Assembly: GCA_945865725.1 (NCBI GenBank)
Contig: CAMBEO010000007.1
Location: 1-61,881, forward strand
Length of the DNA: 61,881 bases
Source: Thermoflexus hugenholtzii JAD2
GTDB lineage: Bacteria; Chloroflexota; UBA11872; UBA12225
Direction of reading: 5' to 3'
Part shown: in pieces, positions 49,199-56,874 of the stretch
Layout of the letters: each line of letters opens with the position of its first letter
How positions within the stretch are numbered: position 1 is the first letter of the stretch
The notes under the pieces: model-generated
Seen by the model: the letters and a program-made list of their open reading frames with translations, nothing else
What the model was told of the DNA's origin: nothing
Database searches by the model: none
Position numbers and translations under genes: made by a program

Positions 49199-50056
49199 CT
49201 AGTTGAAGCTGAGCACGAGCGCGCGCATCAGCAGGTACCAGCCGTCGACCATCACGAACAGGAGGATCTTGAACGGCAGGGAGATCAGCACCGGGGGCAG
49301 CATCATCATGCCCATCGACATGAGGATCGTGGACACGACCAGATCAATCACCAGGAAGGGCACGAAGATCATGAAGCCCATCTGGAACGCCGTCTTCAGC
49401 TCGCTGATGATGAAGGCCGGGACCACCACGTAGGTCGGCACGTCATCGACCGTCTTCGGCTGGTCCAGCCGCGCCAGGTAGACGAACAGCGCCAGGTCCT
49501 TCTCGCGCACTTGCCGCAGCATGAAGGTGCGCACGGGTGCCTCGGCCTTCGCGTACGCCTCCGACTGCGAGATCAGCCCCTCGGTGAACGGCGCGTACGC
49601 GTCCCGCTCGACCTGTTGCACGACCGGTGCCATGACGAAGAAGGTCAGGAAGAGGGCCAGCCCGATCAGGACGGGGTTCGGCGGCAACTGCGGCACGCCG
49701 ATGGCGTTCCGGATCAGCGATAGCACGATGATGATGCGCGTGAACGCCGTGACCATGATGAGGAAGGCGGGTGCGAGGGAGAGGACCGTGAGCAGGATCA
49801 TGATCTGGATCGACTGCACGGTCTCCTGCGGGCCCTCGGCCTGGTCGATGCCAAGCGTGACCTTGGGGATCCCGCCCGTCGCGTCGGCCGCGCCGCATCC
49901 TGCGACCACCACCGCCAGTGCCATGGCGACCGCCACGCCGATCGCGAGGCGAGGCCGGCGGACCGTCTTCACCGGGAGCGCCGGCGCCCCGCCGGCCGTC
50001 CCCTCTGGGAGCGCCGGGGCAAGGGACGGGGCCCGTCCGAAACGTGCCTCAGCCAT
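49199..50056 (-). CDS. fliP: Flagellar export gate protein FliP with atypical N-terminus and lipobox
   Basis: The 285-residue protein has the complete FliP core (IMILLTVLSLAPAFLIMVTAFTRIIIVLSLIRNAIG, PPNPVLIGLALFLTFFVM, MGFMIFVPFLVIDLVVSTILMSMGMMML). The N-terminus is unusual. About 35 residues precede the signal peptide, and residues 13-28 are the translation of family-C repeats (ALPEGTAGGAPALP). The signal ends in VVAGC, a lipobox with Cys 54, where FliP normally has a simple cleaved signal. The ATG at 50056 overlaps the fliO stop by 8 nt. Confidence 0.93.
   Translation of the reverse strand: MAEARFGRAPSLAPALPEGTAGGAPALPVKTVRRPRLAIGVAVAMALAVVVAGCGAADATGGIPKVTLGIDQAEGPQETVQSIQIMILLTVLSLAPAFLIMVTAFTRIIIVLSLIRNAIGVPQLPPNPVLIGLALFLTFFVMAPVVQQVERDAYAPFTEGLISQSEAYAKAEAPVRTFMLRQVREKDLALFVYLARLDQPKTVDDVPTYVVVPAFIISELKTAFQMGFMIFVPFLVIDLVVSTILMSMGMMMLPPVLISLPFKILLFVMVDGWYLLMRALVLSFN
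49971..50017 (-). repeat. Family-C repeat pair inside the 5' end of fliP
   Basis: Two GGGAGCGCCGG-type units with an intervening CCCCGCCGGCCG are read in frame in the FliP N-terminal extension, before the signal peptide. Confidence 0.7.
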
Positions 50057-50792
50057 CGCCGCGCAACCGCCTCCCGCTCTCGCCCAGCCGACGAAGGACG
50101 GACGCGAGGACCGCCTCGTCATCCGCTCGTGCCACTGGCCCCTCCGTCCCGGCAACCGGCGTCGCGGCGCCCGCGTCACTGCCCGTCCGCCGGGGCTGGG
50201 TCCTCGTCATCGCACTCGGGCCGCGCGGCGTGCCGGCCCCGGGGAGCGCCTCGACCTCGTCTTGCTCGAACTCCGTGACCAGCGTCACGCTTCCGTCGCT
50301 CGCCCCGATCAACAACAGGCGCTCCCCGACCTCCACCAGGTGGAGCGTCGCCGGCGACCGCGAGCCTGCGACCGGCAGCCGCACCGTCTCGCGCACCCGG
50401 ATGGCACTGTCCGGTGACGACGACGCGCTGGCGACGCCGAGCGCACGCAAGCCCTGCGCGCCAAAGACGATAAGCGCAAGCACGATCACAACGCTGATGA
50501 TCGTGCGCGCGGCGCCGTACCACGTCACCCCGCTCGGGCTCGCGGTCGGCTCCTGGTACGGCGCGAGGAAGCCCGTCCCGGCCGGCACCGTCGCACCGGC
50601 TTCCGCGCCAACCCGGCCGATCACGGGGCGATCAGCTGCCGTGATCGTCGCACGCGGGAGGCCGCCTGCCACCGGCACGGGGTCGTCGGGCAGGCCAGCC
50701 CACGCGACGCCAAGCGCAAACAGCGCCACGAGGGCGCCAAGACGGAGCGCTAGCGATTGCCGGTCAAACCATTGCCTCAAGGAGGTCACCAT
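50049..50792 (-). CDS. fliO: FliO-like flagellar biosynthesis protein
   Basis: The 247-residue protein has an N-terminal signal or anchor helix, a periplasmic stretch, a second helix (IISVVIVLALIVFGAQGLRALG) and a cytoplasmic FliO domain (IRVRETVRLPVAGSRSPATLHLVEVGERLLLIGASDGSVTLVTEF). FliO supports assembly of the FliP ring. Placement directly before fliP supports the call. The C-terminus is a Pro/Ala-rich tail. Start ATG at 50792; no clear ribosome site. Confidence 0.85.
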   Translation of the reverse strand: MVTSLRQWFDRQSLALRLGALVALFALGVAWAGLPDDPVPVAGGLPRATITAADRPVIGRVGAEAGATVPAGTGFLAPYQEPTASPSGVTWYGAARTIISVVIVLALIVFGAQGLRALGVASASSSPDSAIRVRETVRLPVAGSRSPATLHLVEVGERLLLIGASDGSVTLVTEFEQDEVEALPGAGTPRGPSAMTRTQPRRTGSDAGAATPVAGTEGPVARADDEAVLASVLRRLGESGRRLRGDG

Positions 50793-50870
50793 CACGTGCC
50801 GGTTACGGGCGGCATCGAGCGCACGCGGGCCGGGTCGGCCCCGTCCCGGCACCCTGACGCGCCCGCGACG

Positions 50871-51227
50871 CTAGCGTGACCGCGCGATCCGGTTGTCGGG
50901 ATGGACGATCTCCGTGACGCGGACGCCAAAGTTCTCGTCAACCACCACCACCTCCCCGCGCGCGATCAGGCGATCGTTCACGAGGATGTCCACCGGGTCG
51001 GTCGAGAGCTTGTCAAGCTCGATGACCGAACCGTTACCCAGCGCGAGGACGTCCTTGACGGCCAGGTCCTGCTTCCCGAGTTGCACCGTCATCCGGAGGT
51101 TGACGTCGAGGAGGAGGTCGAGGTTCGCGCCGCCCCCCAAGGCCCCGGCGGCATCGATTGCCTCGAACTGGGCCGGATGCACGCCCGGACGCCCGCCGTC
51201 GGTCGCCACTGTCTCTTCCATCGCCAT
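50871..51227 (-). CDS. fliN: Flagellar motor switch protein FliN
   Basis: The 118-residue protein is a single SpoA (FliN) domain with a short N-terminal tail: LDLLLDVNLRMTVQLGKQDLAVKDVLALGNGSVIELDKLSTDPVDILVNDRLIARGEVVVVDENFGVRV. It forms the bottom of the C-ring with FliM. It is short like proteobacterial FliN, without the CheC-like domain of Bacillus FliY. The ATG at 51227 has GGGAGG 6 nt upstream. Confidence 0.96.
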   Translation of the reverse strand: MAMEETVATDGGRPGVHPAQFEAIDAAGALGGGANLDLLLDVNLRMTVQLGKQDLAVKDVLALGNGSVIELDKLSTDPVDILVNDRLIARGEVVVVDENFGVRVTEIVHPDNRIARSR

Positions 51228-51278
51228 GGTGGTCCTCCCCGCGCCGGCACGCCGCGTGCCGGTACCGCGATCTCGCCG

Positions 51279-52319
51279 TCAGGTCGTCGGCAGCGCCTCG
51301 TCCTCGTCGTCGCCGTTGTGTGCGAACCCGGTCACCCGCACCGCCAGGCGCTTGCCCCGCAAGCCGGGCCGCCCGGTGTACTTCCTCGAGCCACTGACAA
51401 GGACCGAGATTTCCCCGTCCACGCGCGACGCAAGGGTTACCACGTCGCCCACCTGCAGGTCGAGCACGTCTTGCAGCGTCACCGTCGCCCCGCCAAGCTC
51501 CACCACGACCGGCACCTGGATGTTGCCGAGCCCCCGGCGCACGTTCGCGTCGTCGGCCGGTCCCCGCACGACCGTTGCCGAAGGCGGTAGGTTCTGGGCC
51601 GCGATGATCGCCAAGGCGGGCTCGATCAGTGCGAAGGGATAGCACAGAAGGATCGCGCCCTCGGCGTTCCCGGACTTCACCGCGAAGGTGGCCGTGAGGC
51701 ACGCGTCCGCGGGAAGGGCGACGCGCAGGTAGGCGGAACTCGTGTCGGAGGCGACGATGCGCAAGGTCAGCTCTTCAAGGCCGGCCCACGCCTCCTTCAC
51801 GCTCTCCAGGACCAATGGCACCAGGTGGCGTTGCAGAAGCTCTCGCTCGAGGTCAGTCGCCGGTCGCTGGTCCTTCAACTTCTTCCCGACCCCGCCTTGC
51901 ATCCGGTCGATCGTGGCGAACGCCACGTCGGCGGAGATGGCGACGATTGCCGTCCGCGGGAACGGGTCGAGGGTGACGCTGTAGACGAAGTGCCCCTCGC
52001 TCGTGAGGTCGACGAACTCCTCGTACGCGGCTTGGACCAGCTCCGAGAGCGAGAGGCCGATCACCGACCGCACGTACCCGCCGATACCCTCGGCCATTTT
52101 GACGGCCATCTCATCGTGCAGGTCGGTCAGGATCCGCAACTGCTCCCGCGTGAACCGGTCCGGCCGGCGGAAGTCGTAGTAACGGACCTCTGGCGGCTCG
52201 CCTGAGGCCGAGGCGCGATGGCCAATGATGGGGCCGACGTAACTGACCGCCGCCGTGGCGGCGCCGTCCATCAGGGCGTCGTGCTCCTCGTCGGAGACTA
52301 GCCGCTCGTCGCTTGCCAC
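51279..52319 (-). CDS. fliM: Flagellar motor switch protein FliM
   Basis: The 346-residue protein has the N-terminal CheY-binding-type motif LVSDEEHDALMDG, the middle domain starting RPDRFTREQLRILTDLHDEMAVKMAEG, and a C-terminal SpoA domain (NIQVPVVVELGGATVTLQDVLDLQVGDVVTL). Retention of the CheY motif implies chemotactic control although no che gene is in the window. The GTG at 52319 (MASDERLVSDEE) has GGGAG 9 nt upstream and is preferred over the ATG at 52385. Confidence 0.95.
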   Translation of the reverse strand: MASDERLVSDEEHDALMDGAATAAVSYVGPIIGHRASASGEPPEVRYYDFRRPDRFTREQLRILTDLHDEMAVKMAEGIGGYVRSVIGLSLSELVQAAYEEFVDLTSEGHFVYSVTLDPFPRTAIVAISADVAFATIDRMQGGVGKKLKDQRPATDLERELLQRHLVPLVLESVKEAWAGLEELTLRIVASDTSSAYLRVALPADACLTATFAVKSGNAEGAILLCYPFALIEPALAIIAAQNLPPSATVVRGPADDANVRRGLGNIQVPVVVELGGATVTLQDVLDLQVGDVVTLASRVDGEISVLVSGSRKYTGRPGLRGKRLAVRVTGFAHNGDDEDEALPTT

Positions 52320-52436
52320 GTTCGTCCGCTCCCGTTGCGCCCGTCGCGCCAAGCCTGCCAGGACACCGCGCCGGCCCGCTCGCACCGGCGGAACGCCATG
52401 CTCCGACGGGGCACCTTGCCCCGGCGGTGCGCCATG

Positions 52437-53192
52437 CTAACGCGTCGCCGCCGGCCTCGGCGTCGCCGCTGCCGCGGGCCCCTGGCCCGACGGCGGCAAA
52501 ATCCAGATCTCCACCCGCCGGTTCTTCGCGCGCCCCTCCGGGGTCAGGTTCGGGGCAATCGGCCGCGTCTCGGCCAGACCGACCGCCTGCAAACGGTTGC
52601 GCTCGAGGCCGACCTGTGCCAGCAGGTTCGCTGCCGTCGCGGCGCGCGCCGACGACAGGAACCAGTTCGTCGGGAACCGCTCGGTATTCGGCGAGACGTC
52701 GTCGGTGTGCCCCTCGATCCGCACGGAGTTGCCGTCGGTCAAGTCGTGCAGCCGCAAGGCGATGAACTCGAGCGTCTGGCGCCCCTCCGGACGCAACTCG
52801 GAACTCCCGGAGCTGAAGACCATCCCGCCCGCGAGCGTGATCACGACCGCGTCCTTGCTCGCCGTGATGCTGATCTGGTCACCCAGCTCCTCCTTCGCGG
52901 CGTACGACGTGAGCTCCTCCCCGATCGTCTCGCCCAAGCTCGTCATGCCGGCGAACGCGTTGGTCACGGTTCCGATCGAGATCATGGAGCTCGAGATGTT
53001 CGACCGCGCCGCGGTATTGAAGGCCTTCTGGAGCGACGAGGCCACGATCTGGAACTTGATCGGGTCTTGGATGCTCATCGCGTACAACACGATGAACAAG
53101 GCCAAGAGCAGCGTGATCATGTCCGCATAGGTCAGCAGGTACCGCTCGGCATTCTCGTGCTCGGGGCAGACGTGCTTCTTGGGAAGTGGCAT
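52437..53192 (-). CDS. motB: Flagellar stator protein MotB
   Basis: The 251-residue protein has one membrane helix with the ion-carrying Asp (LLTYADMITLLLALFIVLYA, Asp 24) and an OmpA-like peptidoglycan-binding domain (VRIEGHTDDVSPNTERFPTNWFLSSARAATAANLL, AETRPIAPNLTPEGRAKNRRVEI). The helix pattern does not by itself decide between proton and sodium coupling. It follows motA. Confidence 0.96.
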   Translation of the reverse strand: MPLPKKHVCPEHENAERYLLTYADMITLLLALFIVLYAMSIQDPIKFQIVASSLQKAFNTAARSNISSSMISIGTVTNAFAGMTSLGETIGEELTSYAAKEELGDQISITASKDAVVITLAGGMVFSSGSSELRPEGRQTLEFIALRLHDLTDGNSVRIEGHTDDVSPNTERFPTNWFLSSARAATAANLLAQVGLERNRLQAVGLAETRPIAPNLTPEGRAKNRRVEIWILPPSGQGPAAAATPRPAATR

Positions 53193-53312
53193 CGGATCAC
53201 CCTCCAGGTCGCGGCCCAGGCACGCCGGCCGTGAACGGCGCGCCGGGCACCCGCATGGCCGCGGAGCCCGGCATCGTTACGGCAGGCGACGCCTCGCCCA
53301 GGTCCAGGGTCG

Positions 53313-54146
53313 CTACGCCGCCGCCGCGGCGGCTCCGCCTTCGGCCACCTTGGCCAACCGGGTCTGGTCGATCGGTGACAGGAACGAGTTCAGCTTCGCC
53401 CGCACCAGACGGGGCGAGTCGCCGGACTGGATCGAGAGGATGCCCGCGACGAGCATGTTCATGTACTCGACCTCATGCTCGCTCTTGATCTGGCAGCGCT
53501 TTGCCACCGGCAGTGCCAGCGCGTTCGCCAGCGCCACGCCGAAGAGCGTCGCGATGAAGGCGACGGCGATGCTGTGCCCGAGACCAGCGGCATCGGCACC
53601 ACCGAGGCTCCCAAGGACGACCGTCAGGCCCAGCACCGTCCCGATGATCCCCATCGTCGGCGCGAAGCCACCCATCTGGGCGTAGAACTCCTTGCCCACG
53701 TGGTGGCGCTTGCCCATCTGGTCGACCCGCACCATGAAGATGTCCAGGATCTGCTCGGCCGGCGTGCCATCGACCACCTCCTGGATGCCTTCCTTCATGA
53801 AGTGGTCGTGGATGTTGGCCATCTCGCTCTCAAGGGAGAGCAGGCCTTCCCGACGCGCCTTCTCGGCCAGCCGCACGAAGGTCTGCACGGTTTCCACCGC
53901 GTCGTGGACCGGCGACGTGAAGCCAGCCCGGAGCAACCCGCCCCATTGGACCGGGCTCATCGGCAGCGAGGTGACCAACGTGCCGGCCGTCCCGCCGAAG
54001 ATGATGATGATCGGGGACGGCAGCAGGAGCGCACCGAAGTCGCCACCTTCGATGAAGAAGCCGATGCCCAGGCTGCCGAAGCAGATCAGGATGCCCCCGA
54101 TGGAACCCGGGTCGAATGCCCGCTTCCCATGTCCTCCAGCCATCAC
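53313..54146 (-). CDS. motA: Flagellar stator protein MotA
   Basis: The 277-residue protein has four transmembrane helices, with PGSIGGILICFGSLGIGFFIEGG, the cytoplasmic loop with ARREGLLSLESE, and GGFAPTMGIIGTVLGLTVVLGSLGG followed by IAVAFIATLFGVALAN. It forms the stator with MotB. The C-terminus ends in a run of alanines. Two adjacent ATGs (54146/54143) are possible starts. Confidence 0.96.
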   Translation of the reverse strand: MMAGGHGKRAFDPGSIGGILICFGSLGIGFFIEGGDFGALLLPSPIIIIFGGTAGTLVTSLPMSPVQWGGLLRAGFTSPVHDAVETVQTFVRLAEKARREGLLSLESEMANIHDHFMKEGIQEVVDGTPAEQILDIFMVRVDQMGKRHHVGKEFYAQMGGFAPTMGIIGTVLGLTVVLGSLGGADAAGLGHSIAVAFIATLFGVALANALALPVAKRCQIKSEHEVEYMNMLVAGILSIQSGDSPRLVRAKLNSFLSPIDQTRLAKVAEGGAAAAAA

Positions 54147-54294
54147 CTACTCCTTAAGCCGCAGGCACCCGTACACCACGTCCGCGGAAGTGCGCCCTAG
54201 GATAGCAACGCGCGGGGAGCCGTTCCATCGCGCGCCAGCAGTACCGGTGCCTGCCGGGCGGCGCGCCGCCGCCCAAGAGGGCGATCCGCCATCG

Positions 54295-54501
54295 CTAGGC
54301 CGTCCGCTTCGCTTCGGCCGCCACATTGACCCGGCGCCTGAACTCGACGACCCGGTTGATCACCTCGACGGGCGTTTCGACGCAGATCACGCGCTTCCCG
54401 CTCTGGAGCACGATGATCGTGTCGGGCGTCGCCTCGATCCATTCGATGTGGTCGCAGTTCAGGTAGATCTGCTGGCCGCCCAAGCGCGTGACGCGGATCA
54501 T
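54295..54501 (-). CDS. flbD: FlbD family flagellar protein
   Basis: The 68-residue protein matches the short FlbD (SwrD) family: MIRVTRLGGQQIYLNCDHIEWIEATPDTIIVLQSGKRVICVETPVEVINRV. In Bacillus the equivalent gene supports stator power. The ATG has a GGGAG site 7 nt upstream. It is the first flagellar gene of the run, 148 nt before motA. Confidence 0.95.
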   Translation of the reverse strand: MIRVTRLGGQQIYLNCDHIEWIEATPDTIIVLQSGKRVICVETPVEVINRVVEFRRRVNVAAEAKRTA

Positions 54502-54552
54502 TTCGCGGCTCCCGAACGGCCCACCCTGAATGCGCGTCCACCGAGGGGTAAC

Positions 54553-55287
54553 CTACCTGATCGCGGGCGCCAATGCCACTCCCGGCGTGCCGACTGACCA
54601 CTCCTCGCGGGCGGCGAAGCGAACGAGGTCGGCCGCCCCACGCAAGCCGAGCTTGGTCGCGATGTGCGACTTGTGCGCCTCGACGGTCTTTACGCTGATG
54701 CACAGGCGCGTCGCGATCTCGCGGTTGGCCATCCCCGACCCGATGCACCCGAGCAACTCGCGTTCCCTTGCGCTCAGGTGCGCGACGCCCGGTTGCTCCC
54801 ACGCACCGGGTCGTGCCGACCCGCGGTGCCACCGCGTGATCAGCTTCCGCGACACGTCGGGCGCGACGTAGAACGCCGAGCGCCTGACCTCGCGCACGCC
54901 ACCGACGATCGACGAGGCGGCGCCGTCCTTCAGCACCATGCCGCACGCCCCCATGCCGAGGAGCGTCAGCACCTGCGCCTCCGTCGCCCGCGTGCCCAAC
55001 GCCAGCACCCGCACCGGCCCGTTGGCCGGCGCCTTCATGCGCAGGACCTCTCCAACCCCGCCACCGGGCAACTCGACATCGACGAGGGCCACCTCGGCCT
55101 GGCACGACGGGTAGAGCCACGCCACCTCGTGCACGGACCCCGCTTCCCCGACGACCTCGAACCCGCCGGCCAGCTCGAGGATTGCCCGCAAGCCATGCCG
55201 CATCAGCATCAAACCGTCGGCGAGGAGTACCCGCACCGGGCGATCATCGTCGCGCCCCGCGAGGACCGGCGTGCCTTCGGCAATCAT
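54553..55287 (-). CDS. NarL/FixJ-type response regulator with altered acidic pocket
   Basis: The 244-residue protein has an N-terminal receiver domain and a C-terminal LuxR-type HTH (LSARERELLGCIGSGMANREIATRLCISVKTVEAHKSHIATKLGL). The receiver keeps the phospho-acceptor Asp (VALVDVELPGGG) and the Lys (GMVLKDG). However, the usual acidic pair is VLLADGLMLMR, so the second acidic residue is Gly. Phosphorylation may be weak or absent. The ATG at 55287 overlaps the upstream gene by ATGA. Confidence 0.88.
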   Translation of the reverse strand: MIAEGTPVLAGRDDDRPVRVLLADGLMLMRHGLRAILELAGGFEVVGEAGSVHEVAWLYPSCQAEVALVDVELPGGGVGEVLRMKAPANGPVRVLALGTRATEAQVLTLLGMGACGMVLKDGAASSIVGGVREVRRSAFYVAPDVSRKLITRWHRGSARPGAWEQPGVAHLSARERELLGCIGSGMANREIATRLCISVKTVEAHKSHIATKLGLRGAADLVRFAAREEWSVGTPGVALAPAIR

Positions 55288-55838
55288 GCGCGGGCCACCT
55301 CGACGGCGACCGGCGCCGCTGGGGTGGCGACTGCCATGTGGCGCGCCCCGCGCGCGCCGTGACTGGCCCGCGCAACCCGGACCGGGGGGACATCGCGTAG
55401 GGCAACGGCGGCCGTGAGCGCTTCCATGATCTCGCGCAGCCGGAAGGGCCATGCAAGCGTCGGTACCGCGTGCCCACCCGAGGCCACGGATGACCCCCCC
55501 TTGCCCGCCAAGGACTCCACGACCACCACCGGCACGCCGGCCGTGGCCGGCAGCGACGCCAGCGCGACCCGCACCTGCCCGACGTCGATGCCCGGGGAGG
55601 CGACCACGAGCGCGACCGTGACCCCCTCGCGCAAGCAACCGCCACCGTGGACGCTGCCGTCGCCGATCACTGGCACGCCCCCGCCGGCAAGCGCGCGCGT
55701 GACCCCCTCCGGGGTCGCCATCGTGCAGCGCACGCCCTCACGGGACAGGTAGGTGCGGAAGACCCGCATCAAGGCAGGATTCGACCCCACCAGCAGCGCA
55801 TGGCGCGGTGCCCGCCCTGGTGAACCCGCAACCGACAC
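55284..55838 (-). CDS. Degenerate receiver-like (pseudo-receiver) protein
   Basis: The 184-residue protein begins like a receiver (RHALLVGSNPALMRVFRTYLSREG) and has a receiver-like C-terminal helix (LAWPFRLREIMEALTAAVAL). The acidic pair is replaced by Gly-Ser-Asn, and no phospho-acceptor Asp is in the right context (VALVVASPGID), so it cannot be a normal phosphorylated regulator. There is no output domain; the C-terminus is Arg/Ala-rich. The GTG at 55838 has GGAGG 6 nt upstream. It is translationally coupled to the altered NarL-type regulator, suggesting a partner or non-phosphorylated switch. Confidence 0.6.
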   Translation of the reverse strand: MSVAGSPGRAPRHALLVGSNPALMRVFRTYLSREGVRCTMATPEGVTRALAGGGVPVIGDGSVHGGGCLREGVTVALVVASPGIDVGQVRVALASLPATAGVPVVVVESLAGKGGSSVASGGHAVPTLAWPFRLREIMEALTAAVALRDVPPVRVARASHGARGARHMAVATPAAPVAVEVARA

Positions 55839-56148
55839 TTGCACCCTCCAGACGGTGGGACCCGGCGTCAGGCCGGGTCGCAGGCAAGGTGTGCAGGACG
55901 ACGGTGGAGGAACGATCCCCCTCCGCGTACAGGACGCCCGGTCGCCCCGATGGGCGCGCCGTCCGTCAGGGACAGTGTCCGTCGCGGCGATGCGCCGGGG
56001 CATCGGCCCCGAGACGGAATCACCATCAGCCACTCGGCCGATTTCACGCCCCGCCGGGCGCCCGGCGGGTCAGCGGTGCGGGCCTGCATGCCACCAACCG
56101 CTGGGGCGAGGCCTCGGGCGAGGCCGTTGGTCGCGTCGGCGTCGCGAG
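55839..56148. other. 310-nt gap with a 20-bp perfect palindrome
   Basis: CCCGCCGGGC and its complement abut at 56050-56069 with no loop. This could be an operator or the base of a terminator 80 nt after the NarL-type gene at 56149. I see no gene in the gap. Confidence 0.45.
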
Positions 56149-56874
56149 CTAGGTCAACAGGCCGTGCGTCACCGCGTGTACCGCGGCCTGCGTCCGGTCG
56201 CTCACCTGCAACTTCTGGAGGATGTGCTCCAGGTGCGTCTTGACCGTCGCGACCGTCACCGACAGGCGCACGGCGATCTCCTTGTTGCTCATGCCCGCCG
56301 CGATCAGCCGCAACACGTCCAGCTCCCGCGCCGTCAACCGGTCGGAAGGCGCCGGCGCCGACGGTGCCGACCGCTGGTCCACCTCGGCCGCCAGCCGTCG
56401 CAGGAACCGCCCGACGACTTCCTGGTCAAGCAGCGACCCGCCCTCGGCAACGGTATGGATCGCCTTGAGGAGGTCGGCCCCGGCCACGTCCTTCAGCACG
56501 TACCCGCTCGCCCCCGCCTTGACGGCCTCGAAGAGGTAGTCCGGGTTCTCGTACATCGTCAGCATGATCACGCTCGACTGCGGCGCGACCTGCTTCACGA
56601 GGCGCGTCGCCGCGATCCCGTCCATGTCCGCCATCCGGATGTCCATCAGCACGATGTCCGGGCGCAGCTGGGGCACCAGGTCGACGGCAGCCCGCCCTGA
56701 CCGCGCCTCGCCGATCACCTCGAGGCGGTCGTCGGTCGACAGCACCGCGCGCAGCCCCTCGATGACGAGGTGATGGTCGTCGACGAGCATGACGCGCACG
56801 CGCGCCGGACCCGGGACGACCGCGTTCTCGCCCGCCGTGGACACCTGCCCGGTCGCTTCGCCCGCCATGGTCAT
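56149..56874 (-). CDS. NarL/FixJ-type response regulator (canonical)
   Basis: The 241-residue protein has a complete receiver (acidic VMLVDDHHLV, phospho-acceptor in IVLMDIRMADMDGI, Thr in IMLTMYE, Lys in YVLKDV) and a LuxR-type HTH (LTARELDVLRLIAAGMSNKEIAVRLSVTVATVKTHLEHILQKLQV). It is the obvious partner of the histidine kinase encoded upstream, with which it overlaps by ATGA. It probably binds DNA as a phosphorylated dimer. Target genes are unknown; nearby candidates are the flagellar operon and the two atypical regulators. Confidence 0.93.
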   Translation of the reverse strand: MTMAGEATGQVSTAGENAVVPGPARVRVMLVDDHHLVIEGLRAVLSTDDRLEVIGEARSGRAAVDLVPQLRPDIVLMDIRMADMDGIAATRLVKQVAPQSSVIMLTMYENPDYLFEAVKAGASGYVLKDVAGADLLKAIHTVAEGGSLLDQEVVGRFLRRLAAEVDQRSAPSAPAPSDRLTARELDVLRLIAAGMSNKEIAVRLSVTVATVKTHLEHILQKLQVSDRTQAAVHAVTHGLLT

